From: Aurantimonas sp036549475
GTDB taxonomy: Bacteria; Pseudomonadota; Alphaproteobacteria; Rhizobiales; Rhizobiaceae
Direction: 5' to 3'
Assembly (NCBI RefSeq): GCF_036549475.1
Contig: NZ_JAZHLI010000013.1
Coordinates: 29,733-93,732 of the forward strand
Length of the DNA stretch: 64,000 nt
This document shows, piece after piece, positions 16,247-24,483 of this stretch. The notes under the pieces were generated by a model, which was not told where the DNA came from, searched no databases, and saw nothing but the letters and a program-made list of their open reading frames with translations. Every line of letters begins with the position of its first letter. Within the stretch, counting starts at the first letter, position 1. The translations under genes and the position numbers were made by a program.

Positions 16247-17742
16247 TCCAGGCCGAGCTTCTGCTTCACCAGCGCGTTGACCGCCTGCGGGTTGGCCTTG
16301 CCGCCCGTCGCCTTCATCACCTGGCCGACGAACCAGCCGGCCATGGTCGGCTTGGCGCGCGCCTGCTCCACCTTGTCGGGATTGGCGGCGATCACCTCGT
16401 CGACCGCCGTCTCGATGGCGCCCGTGTCGGTGACCTGCTTCATGCCCCGTTCGTCGACGATCGTCTCCGGATCGCCGCCCTCGTTCCAGACGATCTCGAA
16501 CAGGTCCTTGGCGATCTTGCCGGAGATCGTCTCGGCACGGATCATGTCGAGAATCGCCCCGAGCTGTTCGGCCGACACCGGCGTTTCGCCGATGTCCTTG
16601 CCGGCCTTGTTCAGCGCACCGAGAAGGTCGTTGATCACCCAGTTGGCGGCCTGCTTGGCGTCGCGCCCCCTGGCGACGTCCTCGTAATAGTCGGCGATCG
16701 CCTTCTCGGAGACGAGGATCGATGCGTCATAGGGCGACAGGCCGGCGTCCCGGATCAGCCGGTTCTTCTTGTCGTCCGGCAGTTCCGGCAGGCCTTCCAG
16801 CAGCGCGTCGATATAGGCCTGATCGAATTCCAGCGGCAGCAGGTCCGGATCGGGGAAGTAGCGATAATCGTGCGCCTCCTCCTTGGAACGCATCGCCCGG
16901 GTCTCGCCCTTGGCCGGGTCGTAGAGCCGGGTCTCCTGGTCGATTGTGCCGCCGTCCTCGATGATCGCGACCTGACGGCGGGCCTCGGACTCGATCGCCT
17001 GTCCGACAAAGCGGATCGAGTTGACGTTCTTGATCTCGCAGCGCGTGCCGAAGGCGCCGCCGGGACGCCGCACGGAAACGTTCACGTCGGCCCGCATGGA
17101 GCCTTCGTCCATGTTGCCGTCGCAGGTGCCGAGATAGCGCAGGATCGTCCGCAGCTTGGTCAGATAGGCCTTGGCCTCGTCGGCCGACCGCATGTCGGGC
17201 TTGGAGACGATCTCCATCAGCGCGACGCCGGAGCGGTTGAGGTCGACATAGGACATCGTCGGATGCTGGTCGTGCATCGACTTGCCGGCGTCCTGTTCGA
17301 GATGCAGACGCTCGACGCCGATCTCGATTTCCTCGAAGGCGCCTTTCGAATCGGGACCGACCGAGACCGAGACGATGCCCTCGCCGACGATCGGGTCCTT
17401 GAACTGCGAGATCTGGTAGCCCTGCGGCAGGTCCGGATAGAAATAGTTCTTCCGGTCGAAGACCGAGCGATGCTTGATCTCGGCCTTGAGGCCGAGGCCG
17501 GTCCGCACCGCCTGGCGCACGCATTCTTCGTTGATCACCGGCAGCATGCCGGGCATCGCCGCGTCGACGAGACTGACATGGTCGTTCGGCGGACCACCGA
17601 AATCGGTCGAGGCGCCGGAGAAAAGCTTGGCTTCGGAGGTAACCTGGGCATGGACCTCCATGCCGATCACGATCTCCCAGTCGCCGGTGGCGCCGGAGAT
17701 GAAGTTCTTCGGATCGGGCGTTCGGGTGTCGACGAGGGTCAT
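16243..17742 (-). CDS. gatB: Asp-tRNA(Asn)/Glu-tRNA(Gln) amidotransferase subunit B
   Basis: The kinase/tRNA-binding subunit that phosphorylates and then amidates misacylated Glu-tRNA(Gln) or Asp-tRNA(Asn). 499 aa from the ATG at 17740-17742; a TTG at 17775 extends the frame but family members begin MTLVDTRTPDPK. Features: GATGDWEIVIGMEVHAQ, DRKNYFYPDLPQGYQISQ (metal and ATP site), DQHPTMSYVDLNRSGVALMEIVS, RADVNVSVR, and the C-terminal YqeY-like tail domain (about 350-499). It lies in the gatC-GNAT-gatA-ORF-gatB-GNAT unit. Confidence 0.97.
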   Translation of the reverse strand: MTLVDTRTPDPKNFISGATGDWEIVIGMEVHAQVTSEAKLFSGASTDFGGPPNDHVSLVDAAMPGMLPVINEECVRQAVRTGLGLKAEIKHRSVFDRKNYFYPDLPQGYQISQFKDPIVGEGIVSVSVGPDSKGAFEEIEIGVERLHLEQDAGKSMHDQHPTMSYVDLNRSGVALMEIVSKPDMRSADEAKAYLTKLRTILRYLGTCDGNMDEGSMRADVNVSVRRPGGAFGTRCEIKNVNSIRFVGQAIESEARRQVAIIEDGGTIDQETRLYDPAKGETRAMRSKEEAHDYRYFPDPDLLPLEFDQAYIDALLEGLPELPDDKKNRLIRDAGLSPYDASILVSEKAIADYYEDVARGRDAKQAANWVINDLLGALNKAGKDIGETPVSAEQLGAILDMIRAETISGKIAKDLFEIVWNEGGDPETIVDERGMKQVTDTGAIETAVDEVIAANPDKVEQARAKPTMAGWFVGQVMKATGGKANPQAVNALVKQKLGLE

Positions 17743-17841
17743 GGGCGTGTCCAGAAACTTCAAATGTGCTGCCAAAACGGCTGGTTCAATGCACGGAGCG
17801 GGTCGATGGCGGCCCGGCGTCCATCGGACGAAGATGGTCCA

Positions 17842-18075
17842 TCAGCGGCCAAGCGCGGCGATGATTTCGTCGCGCTCGACGTCGAGGCTGTCGGACGCCG
17901 GTGGCCGGCCGGCCCGGCGATACCAGTAGCCGGCATTGTCCAGATCGCCTTCGATCCGGTGGAGATGGGCATGGATCCAGGCAGCATCGGCGGATGCATC
18001 ATCCTGGACGACCGCATGGGCGCCATGCCAGTCGCCGGCGGCCAGACGGTCGAGCGCGCTGCGAAGATCGGCCAT
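17842..18075 (-). CDS. Small conserved cytosolic protein in the gat operon
   Basis: A 77-aa protein starting at the ATG 18073-18075, 4 bp after the gatA stop. It is helical and rich in Ala, His and Asp, with the segment AWIHAHLHRIEGDLDNAGYWYRRAGRP. Similar short proteins are widespread in bacteria without an assigned function; the pattern recalls a single TPR-like helical hairpin. No signal peptide or membrane span is seen. Its position between gatA and gatB implies co-expression with the amidotransferase, but there is no direct evidence for a functional link. Confidence 0.75.
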   Translation of the reverse strand: MADLRSALDRLAAGDWHGAHAVVQDDASADAAWIHAHLHRIEGDLDNAGYWYRRAGRPPASDSLDVERDEIIAALGR

Positions 18076-18079
18076 CAGC

Positions 18080-19561
18080 CTACCACCATTTCGCTGGTTC
18101 GAACCGGCCGGCAGACTGCTCGATGGCGTTGCCGAGCGCAAACAGCGTCTCTTCCTCGAAGGGACGGCCGATGAGCTGCAGGCCGAGGGGAAGCCCCTCG
18201 CCCGTCAGACCTGCCGGCACGGCGAGGCCCGGCAGTCCGGCCATGTTCACCGTGACCGTGAAGATGTCGTTGAGGTACATCTTCACCGGATCGGAGGCCA
18301 TCTCCTGGTCGGCGATGCCGAAGGCCGCAGAGGGCGTCGCCGGCGTCAGCAGCGCGTCGATGCCGTCGGCATAGACCGTCTCGAAGTCCCGCTTGATCAG
18401 GGTGCGGACCTTCTGGGCGCGCAGGTAATAGGCGTCGTAATAGCCGGCCGACAGCACATAGGTGCCGATCATGATGCGCCGCTTGACCTCGCGCCCGAAG
18501 CCGGCGGCGCGGGTGTTCTCGTACATCTCGGCGACGTCCTTGCCCGGCACCCGCAGGCCGTAGCGCACGCCGTCATAGCGGGCGAGATTCGACGAGGCCT
18601 CGGCCGGGGCGACGATGTAATAAGCCGGCAGTGCGTATTTGGTATGCGGCAGGGAGACGTCGACGATCTCCGCACCGGCGTCGCGCAGCCAGGCGATGCC
18701 CTGCTGCCAGAGCGCCTCGATCTCCTCCGGCATGTTGTCGACGCGGTATTCCTTGGGAATGCCGATGCGCAGGCCCTTGACCGAGCGGCCGACCGCCGCC
18801 TCGTAGTCCGGCACCGGCAGGTCCACGGATGTGGTGTCCTTGGGGTCGACCGAGGCCATGGATTTCAACAGGATCGCCGCGTCGCGGACGTCGCGGGCGA
18901 TGGGCCCCGCCTGGTCGAGCGACGAGGCGAACGCCACCGTGCCCCAGCGCGAGCAGCGGCCGTAGGTCGGCTTGATGCCGACCGTGCCGGTAAAGGCGGC
19001 GGGCTGGCGGATCGAGCCACCGGTATCGGTGGCCGTCGCGCCGGCGCACAGATGCGCCGACACCGCAGCCGCCGAGCCGCCTGACGAGCCGCCGGGCACC
19101 AGATCGACATTGGAACCCTTGCGACGCCAGGGGTTCTTCACCGGCCCGTAATAGGACGTCTCGTTGGACGAGCCCATGGCGAACTCGTCCATGTTGAGCT
19201 TGCCCAGCATCACCGCGCCATCAGCCCACAGGTTTGCGGTCACCGTCGATTCGTAGCGCGGCGCGAAGCCGTCGAGGATGTGCGAGGCAGCCTGGGTGTG
19301 GACGCCTTCGGTGGCGAAGAGATCCTTGATGCCCAGCGGGATGCCTTCGAGCGCCCCGGCCTCGCCCTTCGCCAGCCGCTCGTCGGACGCCCTGGCCATG
19401 GCGAGCGCCTTGTCGGGCGTCACCGCCACATAGGCGTTGAGCTGCGGATTGGCGGCCGCGATCGCGGCATTGTAGGCCTGCGTCAGCTCCGTGGCGGAGA
19501 TCTCCTTCGCCGCGAGCTTGTCCCGCGCTTCGGCGATGGTGAAAGACGTCAACTCGGTCAT
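18080..19561 (-). CDS. gatA: Asp-tRNA(Asn)/Glu-tRNA(Gln) amidotransferase subunit A
   Basis: The glutaminase subunit that releases ammonia from glutamine and channels it to GatB. 493 aa. Amidase-signature residues: Lys79 (GIKD), Ser159 in PGGSSGGSAAA and nucleophile Ser183 in DTGGSIRQPA. The ATG at 19559-19561 overlaps the stop of the upstream GNAT gene by four bases. A longer open frame to 19756 is not used. Confidence 0.97.
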   Translation of the reverse strand: MTELTSFTIAEARDKLAAKEISATELTQAYNAAIAAANPQLNAYVAVTPDKALAMARASDERLAKGEAGALEGIPLGIKDLFATEGVHTQAASHILDGFAPRYESTVTANLWADGAVMLGKLNMDEFAMGSSNETSYYGPVKNPWRRKGSNVDLVPGGSSGGSAAAVSAHLCAGATATDTGGSIRQPAAFTGTVGIKPTYGRCSRWGTVAFASSLDQAGPIARDVRDAAILLKSMASVDPKDTTSVDLPVPDYEAAVGRSVKGLRIGIPKEYRVDNMPEEIEALWQQGIAWLRDAGAEIVDVSLPHTKYALPAYYIVAPAEASSNLARYDGVRYGLRVPGKDVAEMYENTRAAGFGREVKRRIMIGTYVLSAGYYDAYYLRAQKVRTLIKRDFETVYADGIDALLTPATPSAAFGIADQEMASDPVKMYLNDIFTVTVNMAGLPGLAVPAGLTGEGLPLGLQLIGRPFEEETLFALGNAIEQSAGRFEPAKWW

Positions 19562-20028
19562 CGGGACAGCTTCTTTTCGTAAAAGCGGTTGTAATCGGAA
19601 TCGGCGTAGTCGAGCACGGCTTCGCAACGGGTGAAGCCGGATCGTTCGTAGAGGGCCCAGGCCGGCTCGAAGCCGGCGGTGGCGCCGGTCTCCAGGACCA
19701 GCCGTGCCAGACCCAGACGGCGGGCTTCGGCCTCGATGGATAGCAGGATCAGCCATCCCAGACCGGTCCCGCGCATCTCGGCCACGACGTACATGCGCTT
19801 CACCTCACCGGTCGTCGGGCCGTGGATCTTCAATGCCCCCATCCCGACTGCGACCGCCTCGGCATTGCGCACCACGAAAACCGTGGAATCCTCTCCCGCC
19901 ATCTGTTCGGCGGTGAGCTGGTACTGGAACTGCGGTGGCGACAACGGCCGGAGGTAGTCGTTCAACTGGGCGACCAAGCCTCGCAACTCGTCATGCAGCG
20001 GTGATTCTGCCGCAATCGTCACCGTCAT
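19558..20028 (-). CDS. GNAT family N-acetyltransferase between gatC and gatA
   Basis: A 156-aa acetyltransferase. The acetyl-CoA binding region is VKRMYVVAEMRGTGLGWLILLSIEAEARRLG, followed by LVLETGATAGFEPAWALYERSGFTRCE, a common GNAT layout in which the substrate is often an amino acid or small amine. The ATG at 20026-20028 lies 7 bp after the gatC stop, and the gene's own stop overlaps the gatA start. It therefore sits inside the gatCAB operon. Substrate unknown. Confidence 0.85.
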   Translation of the reverse strand: MTVTIAAESPLHDELRGLVAQLNDYLRPLSPPQFQYQLTAEQMAGEDSTVFVVRNAEAVAVGMGALKIHGPTTGEVKRMYVVAEMRGTGLGWLILLSIEAEARRLGLARLVLETGATAGFEPAWALYERSGFTRCEAVLDYADSDYNRFYEKKLSR

Positions 20029-20035
20029 GGCGCGA

Positions 20036-20323
20036 CTATTCCACGACCTTGGGCACGACGAAGAAATGATCCTCGCTCGCAGGTGCGTTGGCAACGATGT
20101 CGTCGGCCTTGGCACCGTCGGTGACCACGTCGGTCCGCTTCTTCATCGCCATCGGGATGACCGAGGTCATCGGTTCGACACCCTCGACATCGACTTCCCC
20201 GAGCTGTTCGACGAAGCCGAGAATGGCGTTGAGCTCGCCTTCCATGGCCGCGACCTCGTCATCGGTGACGGCGATCCGGGACAGCCGGGCGACGCGGCGG
20301 ACGGTTGAAGCATCGACGGACAT
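20036..20323 (-). CDS. gatC: Asp-tRNA(Asn)/Glu-tRNA(Gln) amidotransferase subunit C
   Basis: Small stabilising subunit that wraps around GatA and GatB. 95 aa, typical length. Conserved: RRVARLSRIAVTDDEV, LNAILGFVEQLGEVDVEGVEPMTSV and the terminal DHFFVVPKVVE. First gene of the gat operon, with its own promoter at 20357-20385. Confidence 0.95.
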   Translation of the reverse strand: MSVDASTVRRVARLSRIAVTDDEVAAMEGELNAILGFVEQLGEVDVEGVEPMTSVIPMAMKKRTDVVTDGAKADDIVANAPASEDHFFVVPKVVE

Positions 20324-20356
20324 TGCGGCCCTGTTGGTTCAAGAAGAATTGCCGGA

Positions 20357-20385
20357 GCTATAGCGGCGCGTCCGGCACGAGGCAA
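20357..20385 (-). promoter_or_regulatory. Candidate promoter of the gatC operon
   Basis: On the minus strand TTGCCT (20380-20385), 17 bases, TATAGC (20357-20362). The predicted start near 20350 leaves a leader of about 27 nt before gatC. Confidence 0.65.
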
Positions 20386-20467
20386 CGCCGCATGCGACAG
20401 CCGGCAGGACGACGGCGTCGCCCGACCGGCTTCATTCATATGTGGCAGCGCAGTGATCGTCCCGGGA

Positions 20468-21169
20468 TCAGACCTCGAAGGCCTCGCCGATGGCTGGCAG
20501 GCGGATCTTGTCGGCCTCGCCCTCCATCGCGGCCGTGAACTTGTCGGGATTGGGATCGAGGATCGGCATCGTGCCCCAATGGATCGGAATGACGGTGTCG
20601 AACTTGAAATAGCGGCGGCAGGCGAGCGCGGCGACGGCGGCGCCCATGGTGAAGCGGTCGCCGATGGGTACCATGGCAATCCTGGGTGCGTGCAGTTCCT
20701 CGATCAGCGCCATGTCACCGAAAATGTCGGTGTCGCCCATGTGATAGACGGTCGGGCCGTCGCGGAAATGGAAGACCAGGCCATTCGGCATGCCGAGATA
20801 GGTCACCGACCCGTCGTCCAGAATGTCGCCGGAGGAGTGGAACGCCTGGGTGAAGGTGACGGTGAAATCGTCGAAGCTGATCGTGCCGCCGGTATTGCCC
20901 GGCTCGCCGTTCTCGACGCCCTTGCCGCCGAGCCAGGACAGAAGATCGAAATTGCCGATCACCTTGCAGCCGGTCCGCTTGGCGATGTCGACGGTGTCGC
21001 CGACATGATCGCCGTGGCCGTGGGTCAGGGCGATATGGGTCACCCCTTCGGTGGCACCGGCGACATCGCCCTTGAAGTGGGGGTTCCCCGTCAGGAAAGG
21101 GTCGATCAGGATGACCGACGAGCCGGTGTCGATCCGAAATGCGGAATGGCCGAAATAGGTGATCTTCAT
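20468..21169 (-). CDS. UPF0173 metallo-beta-lactamase-fold hydrolase
   Basis: A 233-aa metal-dependent hydrolase of the UPF0173 (YtkL) family. It begins MKITYFGHSAFRI. The metal motif is LTHGHGDHVGD (HxHxDH), with further ligands probably in TQAFHSSG, YHMGDTDIFGD and PIHWGTM. The family's substrate is uncertain; L-ascorbate-6-phosphate lactonase-like chemistry has been suggested for relatives. Divergent from ruvX. It precedes gatC on the same strand, but gatC has its own promoter. Confidence 0.9.
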   Translation of the reverse strand: MKITYFGHSAFRIDTGSSVILIDPFLTGNPHFKGDVAGATEGVTHIALTHGHGDHVGDTVDIAKRTGCKVIGNFDLLSWLGGKGVENGEPGNTGGTISFDDFTVTFTQAFHSSGDILDDGSVTYLGMPNGLVFHFRDGPTVYHMGDTDIFGDMALIEELHAPRIAMVPIGDRFTMGAAVAALACRRYFKFDTVIPIHWGTMPILDPNPDKFTAAMEGEADKIRLPAIGEAFEV

Positions 21170-21274
21170 GGAAAGGCTCCTTGCCGTCTGATCGTCGGGC
21201 TGGACTTCGTTGCAAATGGTCCGCCATTGGGCGTGCTAACTGCACCGCCCCGCCCCACGGTCAAGGAGAGCGCG

Positions 21275-21745
21275 ATGCCCATCGTATCGCTGGATGATTT
21301 CGCCGCAGGCGTGCCGCACGGCACGACCATCGCCGGCCTTGACCTCGGCACCAAGACCATCGGTCTGGCGGTCTCCGATCTCGGCCAGCGCTTTGCCACG
21401 CCCCGAAAGGTCCTGCGGCGCACCAAGTTCACCGCGGACGCCAACGCGCTGGTGGCGGCGCTCAACGACGACCGGATCGCCGGCATCGTCATCGGCCTGC
21501 CCCTGAACATGGACGGATCGGAAGGACCGCGCGCCCAGGCGACGCGGGCGTTCCTGCGCAATTTCGGCCGCTTCGACGACCGGCCGGTGCTCCTGTGGGA
21601 CGAACGGCTGTCGACGGTGGCTGCCGAGCGTGGGCTGCTCGAGGCCGACGTATCGCGGCGAAAGCGGGCGGAACGGATCGATTCGGCCGCCGCGTCCTTC
21701 ATCCTTCAGGGGGCGCTGGACCGGCTCTCGTCGCTGCGCTCATAG
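21275..21745 (+). CDS. ruvX: Putative pre-16S rRNA nuclease / Holliday junction resolvase homologue
   Basis: RNase H-fold YqgF/RuvX protein, 156 aa, implicated in 16S rRNA 5'-end maturation. Motifs: GLDLGTKTIGLAVSD (first catalytic Asp), IVIGLPLNMDGSEGPRAQ, LLWDERLSTVAAER (Glu) and the final Asp in RIDSAAASFIL. Start is ATG at 21275 with AAGGAG upstream; the long open frame before it is the shadow of the hydrolase gene. Its last 40 bp overlap a convergent membrane-protein gene. Confidence 0.93.
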   Translation: MPIVSLDDFAAGVPHGTTIAGLDLGTKTIGLAVSDLGQRFATPRKVLRRTKFTADANALVAALNDDRIAGIVIGLPLNMDGSEGPRAQATRAFLRNFGRFDDRPVLLWDERLSTVAAERGLLEADVSRRKRAERIDSAAASFILQGALDRLSSLRS

Positions 21746-22044
21746 GCCAGGCCGTCGGCCAGAGCGAGGCGGGCCTCGCGGCGCGCCTGCCACCAGGCGG
21801 CAATCTTGCGACGGCGCCGGAAAGCGACGATCGCGCCGAGGATGAGGCTGTCCACGGCCAGCGCCCGCGCCACCATGGCGGGGATCAACGCAGGCTCGAT
21901 GCCCAGGATCGTGCCGTAGACCATGAAGACCCGGTCATGGGTTTCGCGCGAGAACAGCGGTCCACCGAGATCGTTCAGCGACAGGAAATACCAGCCCCAG
22001 AAAACGATCAGCGGCCCGATCCAGAGCACCAGCAGCGTGCGCAT
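21706..22044 (-). CDS. Small membrane protein, function unknown (downstream partner)
   Basis: A 112-aa protein with two hydrophobic segments (about 4-26 and about 62-76) separated by a polar loop, then a basic RRRRK stretch and a charged cytoplasmic-looking tail (WWQARREARLALADGLAYE). No known domain recognised. Its ATG shares one base with the stop of the upstream membrane protein (TGATG), so the two are translationally coupled. It overlaps the ruvX 3' end by 40 bp. Confidence 0.7.
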   Translation of the reverse strand: MRTLLVLWIGPLIVFWGWYFLSLNDLGGPLFSRETHDRVFMVYGTILGIEPALIPAMVARALAVDSLILGAIVAFRRRRKIAAWWQARREARLALADGLAYERSDESRSSAP

Positions 22045-22601
22045 CAGCGGGTCTCGCCTTTGTCGGTAAACGGGGTGCGGTGCCGCCGCATGATCGCTTC
22101 GCGCTCAGCCATGTGAATGGAACGCAGGACCGATTCGAAGGCGGCATCGTCGGCCGCGTTGTCGACCTCGACGAGGCGGTCGAACAGCAGCGCGCCGAAG
22201 GTCAGCGCCAGGGAGACGAGGAAGCCCGGTCCCTCCCCGAACAGCGTTGCCAAGGGCGAACCGGCTATGGCTGCGGCTGCATAGAAGGCAAAGAGGGCGA
22301 CGAGCACGGCCGCGGCGAGCGGCTCGGCACGGCGAATGGCGAGGAAGGACGGCGATGCCAGACCGCTGATGGCCATGACCAGTCCGGTGGCCAGTGCTGC
22401 GAACAGGGCGGCGAAGACCAGCGTCGCCTGCCCGGGCAGGAAGAATTCCGGCGCGAGTGCCAGTTCCTGCAGGAGGCCATGGACGGCAGGACTGGCTGCC
22501 AGGGGGTCGAGCCAGCCCGAATGCGCCAGGAGACGCAGGCTGCACAGGCCCGCAAATCCCGTCCAGGCGCTGAGTGCCAGGGTCGTCGCCATCCTGCGCA
22601 T
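22044..22601 (-). CDS. Polytopic membrane protein, function unknown (upstream partner)
   Basis: A 185-aa protein with about four predicted membrane segments (about 5-25, 52-80, 90-113 and 124-143) and a polar C-terminal region with acidic and then basic residues. No known family recognised. Start is ATG at 22601 with GAGG about 6 nt upstream; MATTLALS three codons later is an alternative. Coupled to the downstream small membrane protein gene. Confidence 0.7.
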   Translation of the reverse strand: MRRMATTLALSAWTGFAGLCSLRLLAHSGWLDPLAASPAVHGLLQELALAPEFFLPGQATLVFAALFAALATGLVMAISGLASPSFLAIRRAEPLAAAVLVALFAFYAAAAIAGSPLATLFGEGPGFLVSLALTFGALLFDRLVEVDNAADDAAFESVLRSIHMAEREAIMRRHRTPFTDKGETR

Positions 22602-22756
22602 GAAACCTCCTCGTCACGGTTACCGATCCGTTAACGGCGACCCTGTCGTCGCGAGGCCTCCGCCGCAATCGAAACCGCTTGTTAACCTTAACGCGTCCCC
22701 TCCTCGGTCTTCCTGTCCAGAAACGCCGTCAGACAGCTTCGGTTGCCGCCGGCCGC

Positions 22757-24412
22757 TCAGCGGATGGGCGGATAGAGGTCCTCGACGATGCGGCGGGAAT
22801 CGTGCCGCAGGTCGAGCATGCCGTAGGTGTGGCGGAAGACGCCCCCGAGCCGCGTTTCGGTGAAGGCATCGGCGGTCCGGCCCAGCCCGAGCCGGCGCAT
22901 GGACGCACTGGCCCCGGCCAGCGCCAGCTGCTCGGCCAGCAGCCGGCAGGCGCCTTCGTCCGACAGCGCCATCGACATGGCCGCGCGCAGCACCCCTGGC
23001 GTGCCGCCGGCGGTCTCGGCCATGTCGCTCTCGATCGTGGCGATCACGGTGTCGAAGGCCTGGGAGTCGCGCTTCAGGATGCGCGCGAGATCGAGCGCCA
23101 TGACATTGCCCGACCCCTCCCAGATCGCGTTCACCGGAGCCTCGCGATAGGCCCGGGCCAGCCGTCCATCCTCGACATAGCCATTGCCACCGAGGCACTC
23201 CATCGCCTCGTAGGTCACCGCCGGTGCCATCTTGCAGACCCAGTACTTGGTCACCGGCGTCATGACGCGGGCCCATGCGGCATCGGTATCGGACGCCGTT
23301 TCCCCTGCCCGCCGGTCGAAGGCTTCCGCAAGCCGGAAGGACAGCACCGTGGCGGCGGCGACGTCCAGCGCCATGTCGGCGAGCACTCGCACCATCTGGG
23401 GCTGCTCGATCAGCGTCTTGCCGAACACGCGCCGTTCGCGGGCATGGTGGACCGCCTCGGCCAGGGCGCCGCGCATCAGGCCGGCCGAGGCCAGCGCGCA
23501 GTCGAGCCGGGTCAGCGTCACCATCTCGATGATGGTCTTCACGCCCTTGCCCGGATCTCCGACCCGCTGTGCGTCGGCGTCGACGAATTCAATCTCCGAC
23601 GAGGCGTTCGACCGGTTGCCGAGCTTGTCCTTCAGTCGCTGGAAATGAAGGCCGTTCAGCGAACCGTCTTCACGGCGGCGGGGCATGAGGAAGCAGGTCG
23701 GTCCCTCCGGCGCCTGGGCGAGGACTAGGAACCCGTCCGACATGGGCGCCGACATGAACCATTTGTGGCCGGTCAGGCGGTAATGGCCGTCGCCGGCATC
23801 GACCGCATTGGTCGTGTTGGCCCTGACATCGGTCCCGCCCTGCTTCTCGGTCATGCCCATGCCGAGGGTGACTCCGGCCTTTGTCAGGGGTGGCTTGACG
23901 CCCGGGTCGTACTGGCGCGTGGCGATGACCGGCAGCCAGGTACCGCGCAGCCTGGGAGCTGCGGCCAGGGCCGCGACCGACGCGCTGGTCATGGTGATCG
24001 GGCACAGATGCCCACACTCCACGCCGGCCGTCATGTAGAAGCGCGCCGCCCGCGCGGCATGGCGCCGCCCGGCCTCTTCATCGGGCCCCTGCCAGATCGA
24101 GGCGTGCAGCCCGTCGGCGATCGAACGGCGCATCAGCGCGTGATAGGCCGGATGGTAGTCGATGAGCTCCAGGCGCCGGCCCTTCTCGTCGAAGCGACGC
24201 AGGCGCGGCGTTTCGACATTGGCGAGCCGGGCTAGGTCATGGGCCTCGAAGGAGCCGCAGAATCGTCCGTGCCGCTCCAGCGTCAGCAGCGTCGGCTCAC
24301 CAAACCCGGCAGACAGGAGCCGCAGCAGCGGATCGCTGCGAAACACGTTGAAACCGGCGTAGTCGGAGGACTGGTTGGTGACCTCGTGGGTCTGGAATGT
24401 CGTCTCGGCCAC
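22757..24412 (-). CDS. AidB-like acyl-CoA dehydrogenase family flavoprotein
   Basis: A 551-aa FAD enzyme. Its length (E. coli AidB is about 540 aa), the N-terminal extension beginning THEVTNQSSDYAGFNVF and the phrase REAPVNAIWEGSGNVMALDLARIL match the AidB group rather than ordinary acyl-CoA dehydrogenases. The catalytic Glu is in IWEGSGN. FAD-binding segments: MGMTEKQGGTDVRANTT, LTGHKWFMSAP. AidB is tied to the adaptive response to DNA alkylation and binds DNA; isovaleryl-CoA dehydrogenase activity is weak. Whether this one acts in repair or catabolism is not visible here. Divergent from pyrB. Confidence 0.88.
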   Translation of the reverse strand: MAETTFQTHEVTNQSSDYAGFNVFRSDPLLRLLSAGFGEPTLLTLERHGRFCGSFEAHDLARLANVETPRLRRFDEKGRRLELIDYHPAYHALMRRSIADGLHASIWQGPDEEAGRRHAARAARFYMTAGVECGHLCPITMTSASVAALAAAPRLRGTWLPVIATRQYDPGVKPPLTKAGVTLGMGMTEKQGGTDVRANTTNAVDAGDGHYRLTGHKWFMSAPMSDGFLVLAQAPEGPTCFLMPRRREDGSLNGLHFQRLKDKLGNRSNASSEIEFVDADAQRVGDPGKGVKTIIEMVTLTRLDCALASAGLMRGALAEAVHHARERRVFGKTLIEQPQMVRVLADMALDVAAATVLSFRLAEAFDRRAGETASDTDAAWARVMTPVTKYWVCKMAPAVTYEAMECLGGNGYVEDGRLARAYREAPVNAIWEGSGNVMALDLARILKRDSQAFDTVIATIESDMAETAGGTPGVLRAAMSMALSDEGACRLLAEQLALAGASASMRRLGLGRTADAFTETRLGGVFRHTYGMLDLRHDSRRIVEDLYPPIR

Positions 24413-24445
24413 GCGCGTCTCCTGTGCTTCAATCGGCGCGATCCT

Positions 24446-24474
24446 TGCCGCAAAACCGCGGATTGCCTATAGGC
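24446..24474 (+). promoter_or_regulatory. Candidate pyrB promoter giving a near-leaderless mRNA
   Basis: TTGCCG (24446-24451), 17 bases, TATAGG (24469-24474). The expected start, about 7 bases later near 24481, is only 3-5 nt before the pyrB ATG at 24484, and no Shine-Dalgarno sequence precedes that ATG. Confidence 0.55.
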
Positions 24475-24483
24475 GTCGTTTTA

